A stretch of 64,000 nucleotides of DNA from Pleodorina starrii. Lineage: Eukaryota; Chlorophyta; Chlorophyceae; Chlamydomonadales; Volvocaceae. This document shows, one piece after another, positions 1-9,150 of the stretch. The DNA lies in the NCBI GenBank assembly GCA_030267565.1, contig BRXU01000021.1, forward strand, positions 1,830,501 to 1,894,500, given 5' to 3'. Position numbers and translations under genes: made by a program. The notes beneath the pieces are model-generated. The model ran no database searches, was not told the origin of the DNA, and saw only the letters and a program-made list of their open reading frames with translations. Within the stretch, counting starts at the first letter, position 1. Each line of letters begins with the position of its first letter.

Positions 1-162
1 CGCGCGCTCCCGGGCCTGGTCACCAGCAGAGCCGGCAGCGGCGCCGGCGCCGGCGGGGGTGGCGATGGCGGAGGCGAGGGTGCGCTGACTGGGGATGTGG
101 GTGAGGGTGCGGCCTGGGCCCTGAAGCGGGCGTCCACCGGGCAGCTCCCCCAGGAGTTTTAG
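1..162 (+). CDS. 3' end of a gene paralogous to the end of gene B (partial)
   Basis: Frame 1 is open from the first base and ends with TAG at 160-162, giving 53 residues that finish KRASTGQLPQEF. The same C-terminus, ending KRASTGQLPQEL, is encoded at 56,311-56,469. The two copies differ by substitutions and by a 6-nt length change that keeps the frame, as expected for translated sequence. The segment is Gly/Ala-rich (GSGAGAGG) and has no recognisable domain. A TGTAA, the usual volvocine polyadenylation signal, lies at 164-168, right behind the stop. The function of the parent gene cannot be judged because its body is outside the window; a tandem paralogue of gene B is the likely identity. 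Confidence 0.55.
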   Translation, partial: RALPGLVTSRAGSGAGAGGGGDGGGEGALTGDVGEGAAWALKRASTGQLPQEF

Positions 163-168
163 ATGTAA

Positions 169-203
169 GGTTTAGGTTAAGGTTTTAGGTTTGGGTTTAG
201 AGC
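169..203 (+). repeat. Degenerate telomere-like tract (TTTAGG/TTTTAGG/TTTGGG)
   Basis: Five or so imperfect TTTAGG-type units follow the TAG stop and TGTAA. The corresponding place behind gene B (56,476-56,552) has a longer and cleaner tract. TTTAGGG and TTTTAGGG are the telomere repeats known from volvocine algae. Confidence 0.6.
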
Positions 204-545
204 GGGCGTTAGACCGGGTTCGTCCGCCACCGAGCAACCGCCGGCCCAGCCAGCCGCCGGTCAGTGCGAGCAGCATGGACCCACCAACAGTGTGCACAGC
301 ATGTACGGCGCGTGTTGCTGCTTGCGCTGTTGGGGAGTTGGTTGCTGCGGTTGGTTGATGCGCCGTACGGTATGTACCGCAAGATGCTGGTGGCTGTACG
401 GGCATTACCGCCACTGACACTGCTGGCACTGGCCGGGGGTGCCGCCACTACCGTACCGTATGACATGTGCGGGTGCTATGCGCGAGCTCAGCTTGGGTGT
501 ATGCCGTACAGCTGCGCATGCACACCCGCTGCGGGCCCTGGCCCG

Positions 546-2284
546 CGGGGACGGAGCGCAACGGCGCAGCCGACGAAGCACGGCCAAGTCCGTCCGTCTA
601 TCCGCGTCTTTGTGTGTGTATGTGTGTGTGTGTGTGTGTGTGTCATCGGGTGCCTGGACGGACCTACCGGACTGTGGGTGAGGCCTGCATTTGTGACGTG
701 ACTGCGGGGTCTTGTATATGCGCTCGCTCGCGCGTTTTCCGCCGTCGCCGGTCGTCAGTATGCCGAGCCCCTCCGGAAATCTCGCGCAATCGTTGGACAG
801 TTGCTTGTTGAATTCGTTGTTTGCGGCCGTTGCCATGCCCAACCACTCCGTGCGTTCCGAGGCCGCTGTTGCCGTATGCAACCAGCTTTACTACCAATAT
901 GAAACCTGTTGCCATTATTTCGCAACCATTGTGGGTACGTACCGGGATGCATGATACATACGTACGTGTTGGGAGGAAAACCCATAAGTGCAATAAAGTG
1001 GTTGTGCGGACCTGTTTACGTGTCCGCGGCGGGCCGGCAGGTAGGTCCCCCGATGGACCCCCCCCCTAATTGACTCCGCGGGGGCGCAAGGACCGGGCCG
1101 CTGCCCAAACGTTGAGGTTGACCCCCGATGCGATGGTGGGTGACGGTGCGTGCCGGACCAGCAATGTGTCTGCTTGCGTGTGCTCGCGCGCGTCAGCGAT
1201 GCGCGCGCCCAGGGCGCACGATGAAAAAACGAGGAAACAAACGTGGCTGTGTTGTGTCGTGGCTGTGTTTTGTCGTGTCGTGTCGTGTCGTGCCCGCCGC
1301 ATACAAACGCATTCGTTCATTTCGTTCGTCACGGTGCGTCCATATACCGGTACCGTACAATATATATAACTACCAAATATTGCTGCGAGCTCGTGGCTGT
1401 GGGTGTTGAATGGGCCGCCGGAGGCACGGAGGGGATTTGTGGCCTCGAGTTGCGCCTCTATCTAGGCCCGCCGGCACAGTTACGGTAGATAGCGTGTCAT
1501 GACAGCACGCAAAGGAATAAGAAGGAAAGGGGCCTCGGCCCGCCGGGCGCCCGGGCGGCCGGCTGGCCGGCCCCGTTGATTGCTGCATGTCTGATCGTTG
1601 CGTTTCAATGAGATGACGGCCGAAGCGGACAGCTGCTGACCGCGCACAACGGCACAAGCAATTGCCTTTGTTGAATGGATGTGGGCTGCAGCCACTGCAC
1701 TGCACTGCACTGCACTGCACTGCACTGCACTGCACTGCACTGCACTGCACTGCACTGCACTGCACACGGTGCGGTGCGCTGAAGGGGGCTTCTACAGCTG
1801 GCTGGTAGACCCAATACCCAGGTACTACTACGCAAGTTGTTCATCATCAGTAATACGTCGCTGTACCAAAGTACGATGTGCAGTGTACGGCGGCCGAGCA
1901 TGCGCGTGCCTTGCGAATTAAAGGGAAATGCCAATAAATGCAAATGACTACACAGGGCAAGCAATACCTACCGCGACAAGCACGTACGACAACGTGGGAA
2001 AAATAAAGCTGCCTTGCTTGCTTGACCCTAACCCTTTGTGCACTCCGCGCTGTACGTATATGCTACGTACTAGCAAAACTAGCGAGCGAGCGGCCACACA
2101 CGGAGCTGCCCACCCTCCCACCACACATCAAGCGACGCGACGGCTGTGACAACCAATCAGTAACCTGCGCGCGCGCCCTGCTGCTGCTGCTGCTGCCCCT
2201 GCCTCGCTCGCACGCAATGATATAACATACGAGGACAGTACATCATCAACGTACGCGCGCGACCCCAACCCAACGTACGTTGGT
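546..2284. other. Intergenic, no gene recognised; two microsatellites
   Basis: Only short frames without codon bias are present. The stretch holds a (GT)n run at about 609-642 and a perfect (ACTGC)n array at 1,694-1,764 (about 14 units). A C/G-rich part at 1,020-1,110 and an A/T-richer part at 1,840-2,280 show no protein or RNA gene that I can support. Confidence 0.5.
1694..1764 (+). repeat. (ACTGC)n pentanucleotide microsatellite
   Basis: About 14 uninterrupted 5-bp units. Frames on both strands stay open only because the unit contains no stop. Confidence 0.95.
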
Positions 2285-2600
2285 TGCTCTTGTGTCGGCG
2301 CGGCAGAAGATTTGGGACCTAGGTGTACCCACTACTGCGAGTGTTCACGATGTCATGCAAGTTGATGACCAGCGTGGTCTTGCGAAAGCTATTTACGAGA
2401 TGTTTGCTTTGCGGCGTGAGCGTATCGCTTCCTAAGAGTTTGTTTGTGTGCGAACACATCCAGTCTACTACATTCACTGTACCACCATCGCTTCGAATCA
2501 TTATTTGTCTTTTTGGTTTTCTTTACCTTTTTTGCGCGACTGAGGCGGTTCATGAGCCTCCGGGTTCGTTTGAGCCGTACGAGCTCATTGAAGCTTGTAA
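2285..2600 (+). mobile_element. LINE 3' end, fragment 1 (ORF end, 3' UTR and tail)
   Basis: From about 2,285 the sequence aligns with the end of the LINE ORF at 8,300-8,446: both encode DLGVP.TASVHDVMQVDDQR and end in ER(I)xS plus stop (here TAA 2,433-2,435). The following 165 bp match the LINE 3' UTR at 8,447-8,630, including GGTTCATGAGCCTCCGGG and the end TTGTAACATCCATCC. The 5' part is truncated at about 2,285. At 2,601 it abuts a different internal part of a LINE, so this is one of several serial insertions. Confidence 0.8.
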
Positions 2601-3005
2601 CATCCATCCTGCGGGCCGGCGGGCCATGTTTGCCCTGCTCAGTAAACTGCGGCGGCAGGGGCTTTTGTTGCCTTCCGTCGGTATGAAATGTTTTAACGCG
2701 CAAGTCCGTTCCGTGCTGTCGTACGGATCGCAGCTGTGGGGTGCTGACTTGGTCCTAGCCATGCTAGAGAGGGGTTTCCCGGCCAATGAAGCTCCACGCT
2801 CTTGTTATTTTGAGGCGGCTATACGAGACCGGATGGTCAAGCTCCAGATTTCATTTATGAAGCAATTGGTTGGAGCCGCCGTTCCGCCTCTTCAGTTGTT
2901 GTTTAGGGAACTTGGTCAGATGCCTTTGCAGTTGCACTGGGCCGAGTCGGTTTTTCGCTTCTGGAATAGTCTGGTGGAGGTCACTAGCACCGTGTATCAC
3001 AGTGC
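2601..3005 (+). pseudogene. LINE reverse-transcriptase C-terminal fragment
   Basis: The frame reads ...LLSKLRRQGLLLP, then FNAQVRSVLSYGSQLWGAD, then QISFMKQLVGAAVPP and WAESVFRFWNSLVEV. This corresponds to the region after the RT domain in the LINE at 38,792 (FDVQIRSLLSYGAEVWGPD; RKVVGASLPP; ARQVFGFWKRVAR). The frame is open for about 135 codons but is truncated at both ends. It starts directly after the tail of another LINE copy and is cut at 3,006 by a GGGCGGGGCCCC motif. It is a remnant with no likely function. Confidence 0.75.
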
Positions 3006-3032
3006 TTTTTGGGCGGGGCCCCAGCGCGAAGC
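3006..3032 (+). repeat. GGGCGGGGCCCC dispersed motif, copy 1
   Basis: TTTTT followed by GGGCGGGGCCCCAGCGCGAA. It interrupts the LINE fragment on its left. Other copies are at 4,662, 5,456 and 5,825. Confidence 0.8.
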
Positions 3033-3456
3033 ACGGCAATGCCCCCTGCTGCAGCACGGCAATGCCGACCGACGTCAGGTAGGGGACGGGGGACCGGGCG
3101 CGAATGAATCGGCACACAGCAGGCTCTATCTTGGTTCTGCGCCTGGCAAAGAGGCACAGGTAGGCCGAAGCCCCCAGCAGCAGTGGCATTACGTACATGA
3201 TATGGGTGCGTGCACGGCTGGAGCCAGGCCCTGTAGAGATGAACGCACGGCAGCCCAAATGAAGCTGCCTCATCGTACAATGCCGGTCACGCCTGCCGGC
3301 GCTACCAGTTGTGACACGTACCACAGCCCTTGGCGGCAGGCAGCAGGGGACTGGGATCGAGGGCCGCGTACCAGGGACGGCTCATCAACGCCACGACAGG
3401 CAGGGGGGGGCGCCGCTGGTTTGCGCCGCATGCACACAGCAGCGAGCCACCGCCCC
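3033..3456. other. No recognised gene; target sequence left of the TRIM
   Basis: GC-rich sequence with two near-repeats of GCACGGCAATGCC at 3,031-3,066. The plus frame continues from the LINE fragment by chance. Nothing else can be identified. Confidence 0.4.
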
Positions 3457-3558
3457 TGTAACGCCGAGGTCATAGGTGCCGTACAGTCGGCTAGCATAAA
3501 GCTTAAGAAAGGCGTCGTACAGCAACTCGAGTAGCCTTTGCTCCGCCCAAGCACTACA
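3457..3558 (+). repeat. TRIM 5' LTR
   Basis: 102 bp, TG...CA. It differs from the 3' LTR at AAGC[T/C]TAAG and GTCG[T/C]AC. Confidence 0.9.
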
Positions 3559-3575
3559 TTGGTATCGAGACCAGT
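3559..3575 (+). promoter_or_regulatory. Primer-binding site of the TRIM
   Basis: TTGGTATCGAGACCAGT directly follows the left LTR. It is close to TGGTATCAGAGC, complementary to the 3' end of Met tRNAs and used by many plant and algal LTR elements. The match is imperfect. Confidence 0.7.
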
Positions 3576-3821
3576 ACTGTCGTACAGTCTCTCAGAGGTC
3601 GTCAGTTCGATCCCTGGTACTCGCGGAAAGGCTTCCACTCCAGAAAACCTTGCAAATTAAGGCTAGAGGCATGTATGCCGCGGCATGACCTGATTTGGGA
3701 AGTTGTCCACCCCAATGCCGAAGACCTGGCTAAGACCCCAGGCATGCACAGGTGGTGAATGGCGGAGTGGACTGTGCACAGACACTGCGAGGACGCAGTG
3801 AGGACCGAGGACGTTCCCTTC

Positions 3822-3834
3822 AGAGGGGGGGAAA
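3822..3834 (+). promoter_or_regulatory. Polypurine tract of the TRIM
   Basis: AGAGGGGGGGAAA abuts the right LTR, the expected place for plus-strand priming. Confidence 0.85.
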
Positions 3835-3936
3835 TGTAACGCCGAGGTCATAGGTGCCGTACAGTCGGCTAGCATAAAGCCTAAGAAAGGCGTCGCACAG
3901 CAACTCGAGTAGCCTTTGCTCCGCCCAAGCACTACA
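3835..3936 (+). repeat. TRIM 3' LTR
   Basis: Same length as the 5' LTR, TG...CA, followed at once by the GCCCC target duplication. Confidence 0.9.
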
Positions 3937-5099
3937 GCCCCAGAAGAACCTGCCTGTGGGCCGCGCGCAAGCAAGCAAGCAAGCAAGCCAGCAGGGCAGA
4001 GCATGCAAGGAAGGGGTAACAATCCTACCTGTCTCTCCGCTTCGTGAATCGTGATGAACCACGCTTGCTGTACCGAATTGGTAAGCCTTAGTGTCGTGGC
4101 ATGCCCGTTCCAGTCAACGTCGCTCGTTCGAATTGTTCTAAGATGCCAGTCCCCGCCCTCATCAGCCCTGCCTCGACCTCGGGCACCGGATTACACCGGG
4201 CGAACTGGCGGCCAGAAGGCAGGGCCTCGCAGGAACCCACGCGCATGCAGGCCGATGCAGGCGAGCGAGCCAGGGCTGAGCCCGGTCTGCGCAGTCTATC
4301 GACGGTATGGATGGGTAATCGCTGTCCTTTCCGCATCATGTATATAATTAAAGCATACTACTATACTTCATGATACTAAAATGCAGAAGCGATTCCAACC
4401 ACGCGCTGTTCGTGAGACGTACGTGCGGCGGCGGAAGCCGGAACGCGATGGCCGCGGTACGGCCGCGGCCATCCGCAAACGGTGCACCACCGTCTGTAGA
4501 TCTTTAGGATCACAAGCATGACGGTGGAAGGGCTGAATTCTTAAGCCCTAAAACATGTCATTTATCTGGCGTTGCAGAGCATGAAGAACGACGTGGTCAG
4601 ACCTGGTCAGAGACCCTGTCACGCCCTGTCAGACGTGGTCTACCTTTCGACACCTACGACATTTTTGGGCGGGGCCCCAGCGCGAAGCGCTGGGACCCCG
4701 CCGTGGGTTGGCTGTTGGCGGGGCCCTCTCTAAGCTTTACGCATTCTTGTTGGAAAGGCGGTTGAAGGCGTGAGGAGAGGGTTGCGGAGCGCGCAGTCCT
4801 TACCAGGGAGGCTTCCGGTCGAAGCGTGGCACCATCCATAACAGACAACATATAATAGACCCCGGCATTGTCGGGAGCGGCGAGATCATGGCTAGCTGCT
4901 GATGAGATGTGGAGTTTGGCCCCAGTTGATTTGGCAGATGACGCATTTGATTGGTGGTAATCACTGAACCCTTAGACTCTAGGGTTGTCGGGTGAACGGC
5001 TGAGATGGGGTCCTGGTTGGCCTTGGACTCGCAGTTCGTACGGCGTTAGACAGTGTGACGGTGGTGGAAGGCGCTCTAAGCGCACAAACTCGTGGCTGT
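3937..5099. other. No gene recognised
   Basis: Contains (AAGC)n at 3,969-3,988, an A/T-rich patch at 4,335-4,385, an inverted GGCCGCGGTACGGCCGCGGCC at about 4,449-4,469, and the GC hairpin motif at 4,662. The remaining frames are short and biased by composition only. Confidence 0.4.
4662..4698 (+). repeat. GGGCGGGGCCCC dispersed motif, copy 2, with complete hairpin
   Basis: After TTTTT the sequence reads GGGCGGGGCCCCAGCGC, then GAA, then GCGCTGGGACCCCGCC. The two halves are complementary apart from one mismatch, so this copy folds into a 15-16 bp hairpin with a 3-nt loop. The other copies carry only the left half. Confidence 0.8.
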
Positions 5100-5375
5100 T
5101 AAAACAATAGGAGGGCGGTGCTCTCACCCTTCGATTCCCAGTACGCCTCCCACACTGTAACATGTGGGCTGCCGCAGGACGTCATTGGTTTCGATAATCG
5201 CATTGATTGGTTGTTGAGTACCGGTAAGCCACTCCCCGAAGGAACGATTGTAACAGCGCTGAGGGAGCGGGTGGGAGCATGAGCGTTTAGGTATATGACC
5301 AGAGGTCTACCCTTCGGACGGGAAGCAGCCGGGAATTCAGATGGCGAAGTATAAGCACTGGATGGGCCTGCCCTT
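5100..5375 (+). pseudogene. LINE ORF fragment
   Basis: The segment PSDGKQPGIQMAKYKHWMGLP (5,311-5,373) aligns with VTDGRKPGVKMCRHKHWMGLP in the LINE ORF at 7,800-8,446. The upstream LPEGTIVTALRERV matches the place of its VEALMDTLRGRV. A stop (TGA at 5,281) and a frame change separate the parts, and the element is cut on both sides. It is a decayed copy of the same LINE family. Confidence 0.65.
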
Positions 5376-5455
5376 TTGCGCGGGCAGCGGCAACCATGTA
5401 GCCACAGCATGCCTAGCGTCTTCATCCCGCGCGCGGCTCACTGCAATTTTTTGCA

Positions 5456-5484
5456 TTTTTGGGCGGGGCCCCAGCGCGAAGCGC
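5456..5484 (+). repeat. GGGCGGGGCCCC dispersed motif, copy 3
   Basis: TTTTT then GGGCGGGGCCCCAGCGCGAA and GCGC. Only the left half of the hairpin is present. Confidence 0.8.
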
Positions 5485-5824
5485 CGCTGCCAAACATCTT
5501 TCCGGTCCCTGCCAGTCCCTTCCGATGCTATTATCGTGCTTTCAATCCGAAAGATCGCAAGAATTCGCCAAAGCGCCGCGTGAGAGACACTCAATTTGCT
5601 GCATACACATATTCAATCAAGCAGCTGCGCGCGCAAACTAACTGCAGCAATGGCGACCAACGGCGTGTTAGGAACAAGGGAAGGGGAACGGAGCAGCTCG
5701 ACAACCGCAATATTTGTGACGACACAGAACAACGCTGCACGACGACAATCCCGCCCAACGCTGCCAACATAAGCACGGAGCGACGGGCGGCTCACACCTT
5801 CCAGTCGCATCCCTAATACGCTCA
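5485..5824. other. No gene recognised
   Basis: About 340 bp between two GC motifs. The frames are short and lack codon bias. Confidence 0.4.
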
Positions 5825-5850
5825 TTTTTGGGCGGGGCCCCAGCGCGAAG
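5825..5850 (+). repeat. GGGCGGGGCCCC dispersed motif, copy 4
   Basis: TTTTT then GGGCGGGGCCCCAGCGCGAA and G. The right flank TAACCC is unrelated to the other copies. Confidence 0.8.
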
Positions 5851-6056
5851 TAACCCAACCAAAAAAGACTGCTTGTAGATTATAGCAAAAACAGACAGGC
5901 AAATACAGACAACAGAACGCCAAGCCCCAAGCGTATGTATGAACACCTGCAATGTTCCTCCGCCCGCCTGCTGCCGTACCCCTTACCAACAACCAGCATT
6001 CCACACTCAGTTCAAGGCTTACGTTTATCTTTTCTTTCTGTGTTCTTGTGTTTCGA

Positions 6057-6122
6057 GTTCAAATTGTCCATGAGCCTCCTGGCTCATCTGGGCCATACGA
6101 GCTCAAAGCTTGTAACAGCATC
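6057..6122 (+). mobile_element. LINE 3' tail, isolated copy
   Basis: TCCATGAGCCTCCTGGCTCA...CATACGAGCTCAAAGCTTGTAACA matches the LINE tails at 2,548-2,600 and 8,568-8,630. No ORF remnant precedes it, so this is a severely 5'-truncated insertion. Confidence 0.6.
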
Positions 6123-6725
6123 AACACACTCTGGTGCACCTGCTCGCTAACTAAACGTTCATACAGAAGTCGCAAGAAATCAGCACGCTCGATCACACGT
6201 GTCATTTCCTCACCTCACAAACCAGGCTGTGACCATGCATGTAAACCAACCAACAAAGCCCCGCTCAACCTTACCGAATACATGTGCATATAAAATGTAA
6301 AACTGCAATCAATATTAGCCAGCTACAGCTCACCACATCCATGCCCCACAGCCGTCCCCACTACAACATCCATGTCGCCTACCGGCCAAACAATTCTTTA
6401 ACTCCATCATGTCTACATGAACAATATGCAAAGCCAACATCGCAAATTATTGCAAGTCCTGCGCGACAACACACAGACGGCAAAGTGCATGGCCTCGCCG
6501 TTGCGGGCTCACGAAGCTTTACACTTACAACCGGACGCGCGACAAACCAAACACATCTTTCAGTTTGCCCAAAAAACGAGCCCTTCCCAACACATATCCT
6601 TTCCGAGCACATATCCTTCCGTACATGCCCATGGACTATCCTTATGCCCTCACTTATAAAGAGGCCCCGCCCTGTAGGATTGCCCATGTCCGTGTCTGTG
6701 GACTGTGAACTGTGGTGTCCTAACA
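6123..6725. other. No gene recognised
   Basis: A/T-richer intergenic sequence. The 160-codon frame at 6,284-6,766 has no codon bias and no recognisable motif. Confidence 0.4.
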
Positions 6726-7800
6726 AAAGTGCAGAATCTCGGCCAACGGAAATACTGCATAAGTAAAAGATTACATTCTTTATTGCACGGTAAATTTATT
6801 ATTGGAACCCAACATCGCACGAGTAAAAACCAGTTCGGCAGTCTCCATGGACCGAGGCCGAGGTCAAAGCAAGGCCTCTCGGCCTATAATTAATTCCAGA
6901 AGATTCATCGTTCCTCAAAGTGGATTTCTGACATGACGGCGTGAAATGAATCTTCGTTTCGGCAACCAACTAAGTTTGCATTGCGAACATTCTTCCCGCG
7001 ACCACACCACAGCAGCTCTGCTACCCGGTCCGACCGACTTGACGCACATTTATATTACAAATGTTGCATGGAGCAAACCATGAGGGGCAAACTGCTGGTT
7101 GTTGGACACCAAGCCGCAAATGCACGCATGATGCAGCGGTCTTCAGCGGGCCGCCCAACAAGTCCAGTCGGCAACCTAGGGGATGGACTTCTACATTCCC
7201 TGTCCTAATGTTAAAGCAGTCAAGCCTCCTCTACGGCGAATACCTCAGTAGCGAAGCCTGTGCACTCTCGTCGGCAACTGCACGTCGTCGCAACCCTCGC
7301 AAACAGTTCCGCTGTCCTTCTATTGGCAAGTCAGCCTGCGTGATGTGTAAATGATACACTCCATGTCTACTGTCAAGTAACTTCAGCCAATGCGCTGGCC
7401 GGAAGAGTTGCACAGTGCCGAGACGGCGCGCGATGCTAAACATGGGTCGGATTGCTGAAGCCGCAGGCATTTCAGATATAAAGCTCTGGCTGCCTATCAG
7501 CAGGAATGTCGACACTCTCACAGTTGACGCCCTCGCCGCTCGCTTTGGAAATGCCGTATTTCGGTCGATGCACACATGCGCTCATGCACCCGACGGGATG
7601 ATGCGCTTCGCGCGGCGCCGGCAGGCCTTGCTAACGACTCGGCTAGCAGGCATTTCGGGAAAAAGCTCTGGCTGTCTATCAGCAGGAATGTCGACACTCT
7701 CACACTACTTCACGCCCTCGCCACCCTAGCACTCAACTTAACCCGTACAGATTTAGTGGGGCCCCGCCCTTTTTCCGGCTTCAAGGAAGCCGACACCAAC
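6726..7800 (+). repeat. Dispersed ~1-kb repeat, copy 1
   Basis: Aligns along most of its length with 57,936-58,818. Shared blocks are AAGTGCAGAAT, ATTACATTCTTTATTGCA, ACCGAGGCCGAGGTCAAA, TTCTTCCCGCGACCACACCA, TCAGCAGGA.TGTCGACACT, and the ending GGGGCCCCGCCCTTTTTCC followed by GACACCAACCCCTTGTCG. This copy carries an extra internal duplication (7,466-7,545 versus 7,648-7,728, both with the GTCGACACTCTCACA block). No long ORF is present, so it is probably a non-autonomous element. No terminal inverted repeats were found. Confidence 0.7.
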
Positions 7801-8446
7801 CCCTTGTCGTCACGAGATTCGGTTGGCGTTAGAAACCAATCTGCAGGGTGACGGTTGGGGTTCCAAGGTCATCAGGGCTCTAAACCTCTTAGGGCATGTC
7901 TGGGGCGAGGACGCAGCAGCGGGTAGCATTGATGCTAGGGTTAGGCGGTACGCGGCCAGCAAGCTTGATGTTGAGGCGCTGATGGACACCCTCAGGGGTC
8001 GTGTTAATGACGACTGGAGCAGCGACAGGTTGGCTGTGGACCCGAGCGCTTTCGTTACGGACGGTAGAAAGCCCGGTGTTAAGATGTGTCGCCACAAACA
8101 TTGGATGGGGCTGCCGAAGCGTTTTGAGGGTTACATCCCCCTGGCGCACCATCGTTCTTTACTTCGTTTTCGTTTGTGTGTTTCTGCTTTGGCGATTAAC
8201 AGCGAGAGTAGCCGGTCTAGGGAGCTCCGTGTTTGCAAAGCGTGTCGCTCTGACGGTGCGGTCGAGGATGAGAAGCATTTTCTGTTGGAGTGTTCTGCCC
8301 TTGTGTCAGCACGGCAGATGCTTTGGGACTTAGGCGTACCCAATACTGCGAGTGTTCACGATGTCATGCAAGTCGACGATCAGCGCGGCCTTGCGAAAGC
8401 TATATTTGAGATGTTCAGTCTGCGGCAAGAACGCATTTCATCTTGA
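7801..8446 (+). CDS. LINE ORF, C-terminal part with CCHC (zf-RVT-like) motif
   Basis: An open frame of about 214 codons ends at TGA 8,444-8,446. There is no ATG start: the 5' part is truncated where the preceding repeat ends, so this is the end of an RT polyprotein. The C-terminus carries CKACRSDGAVEDEKHFLLEC, a C-x2-C-x8-H-x4-C zinc motif typical of the region behind the reverse transcriptase in L1-type non-LTR elements. HKHWMGLP and LRFRLCVSALAI are also found in the LINE at 38,792 (LKWMGVAYS, MRFRLGRWDLDV). There are no internal stops, which suggests a fairly recent insertion. It was probably part of a retrotransposition protein and is not functional alone. Confidence 0.75.
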
Positions 8447-8636
8447 GAAGTTTGTTTTTGTGCGATCTCACACAGTTTACGTTCCATTGCACCACTTTCG
8501 TTAAGAGACGTTTGTGCTGTCATTTTGTTTTTGTTTTTCTTTATCTTTTTCTGCGCGACTGAAGCGGTTCATGAGCCTCCGGGTTCGTTTGAGCCGTACG
8601 AGCTCACTGAAGCTTGTAACATCCATCCATCCATCC
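8447..8636 (+). mobile_element. LINE 3' UTR ending in (CATC)n
   Basis: Closely matches 2,436-2,600. It contains TTTTTCTGCGCGACTGAAGC, GGTTCATGAGCCTCCGGG and ends TTGTAACATCCATCCATCCATCC. The TGTAA inside the tail may serve as its polyadenylation signal and the CATC units as the reverse-transcription start. Confidence 0.75.
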
Positions 8637-9061
8637 AACCCAACGTGCTGACAATAATAATAAGTGATCCGTCCGCACAACCAAACACCAAAAGTACGGC
8701 AGGACAGCTCACTCACTCACTCCCGATGAGCGAGTGAGACGTGCGTGCACAGAGTGCACAGAGCGCAGAGCGGCACCAGCACCAGTAGCGAGAGGCCCCC
8801 CCCCTGAGTGTGTGTGATGTGCCACGCTTTACATAGCGTGTCTGACGTGCTACGTTGCTAATAACTGTCTGCATTCGAATAGGTAACCGACTTAAATAAC
8901 TGCTAATAACTGTCGGCAGGTGTGTGTGATGCATCTGTGCATTCTAATAATTGTCTGAATATGCATAATATCGGTATGCATATATCTGTAAAGGTTATGC
9001 TATCTGAGCGTACCCTTAGGGCCGACGCACCGGTACTCTGACTCTGACGACGGTCGAGACA
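8637..9061. other. No gene recognised
   Basis: Contains two imperfect copies of CTAATAACTGTC around 8,857 and 8,902 and an A/T-rich patch near 8,940-8,995. Confidence 0.4.
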
Positions 9062-9150
9062 TTTGGTCTTTGGTAGTGCTGGGCCGTATCGGAATCTGTC
9101 TGGTACTCATTCAGGGCTGCACTTCATTTCTTGGTCTGAGTCCGTCCAGG
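9062..9150 (+). repeat. Copy of a retroelement-associated segment (pairs with 15,640-15,722)
   Basis: GGTAGTGCTGGGCCGTATCG, GGAATCTGTCTGGTA and CAGGGCTGCACTTCA..TCT.GGTCTGAGTCCG occur in the same order at 15,640-15,722, behind the gag remnant. It is probably a solo piece of the same retroelement. Confidence 0.7.

Larger units (their letters stand above)
1..545 (+). repeat. Duplicated gene-end segment, copy 1
   Basis: Terminal codons, telomere-like tract and about 350 bp of downstream sequence align with about 56,308-56,886. Shared landmarks are the stretches around 290-330 (GCACAGCATGTACGG), 360-385 (GCCGTACGG...TGTACCGCAAG) and 460-540 (GACATGTGCGGGTGC, CACACCCGCTGCGGGCC). The copies differ by many small indels. 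Similarity is lost after about 545. Confidence 0.8.
3457..3936 (+). mobile_element. Complete TRIM (miniature LTR retrotransposon), 480 bp
   Basis: Two 102-bp direct repeats, 3,457-3,558 and 3,835-3,936, begin TGTAACGCC and end CACTACA, so both have TG...CA ends; they differ at about two positions. The element is flanked by identical 5-bp sequences GCCCC at 3,452-3,456 and 3,937-3,941 (target-site duplication). Immediately inside the left LTR is TTGGTATCGAGACCAG (3,559), resembling a Met-tRNA primer-binding site, and immediately before the right LTR is the purine tract AGAGGGGGGGAAA (3,822-3,834). The 276-bp interior has no coding capacity. All hallmarks of a non-autonomous LTR element are present. 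The strand is set by the PBS/PPT order. Confidence 0.92.

Noticed and set aside
3590..3640. CAGTTCGATCCCTGG looked like a tRNA T-arm
   Set aside because: The flanks do not pair and no anticodon arm lies upstream; it is interior TRIM sequence.
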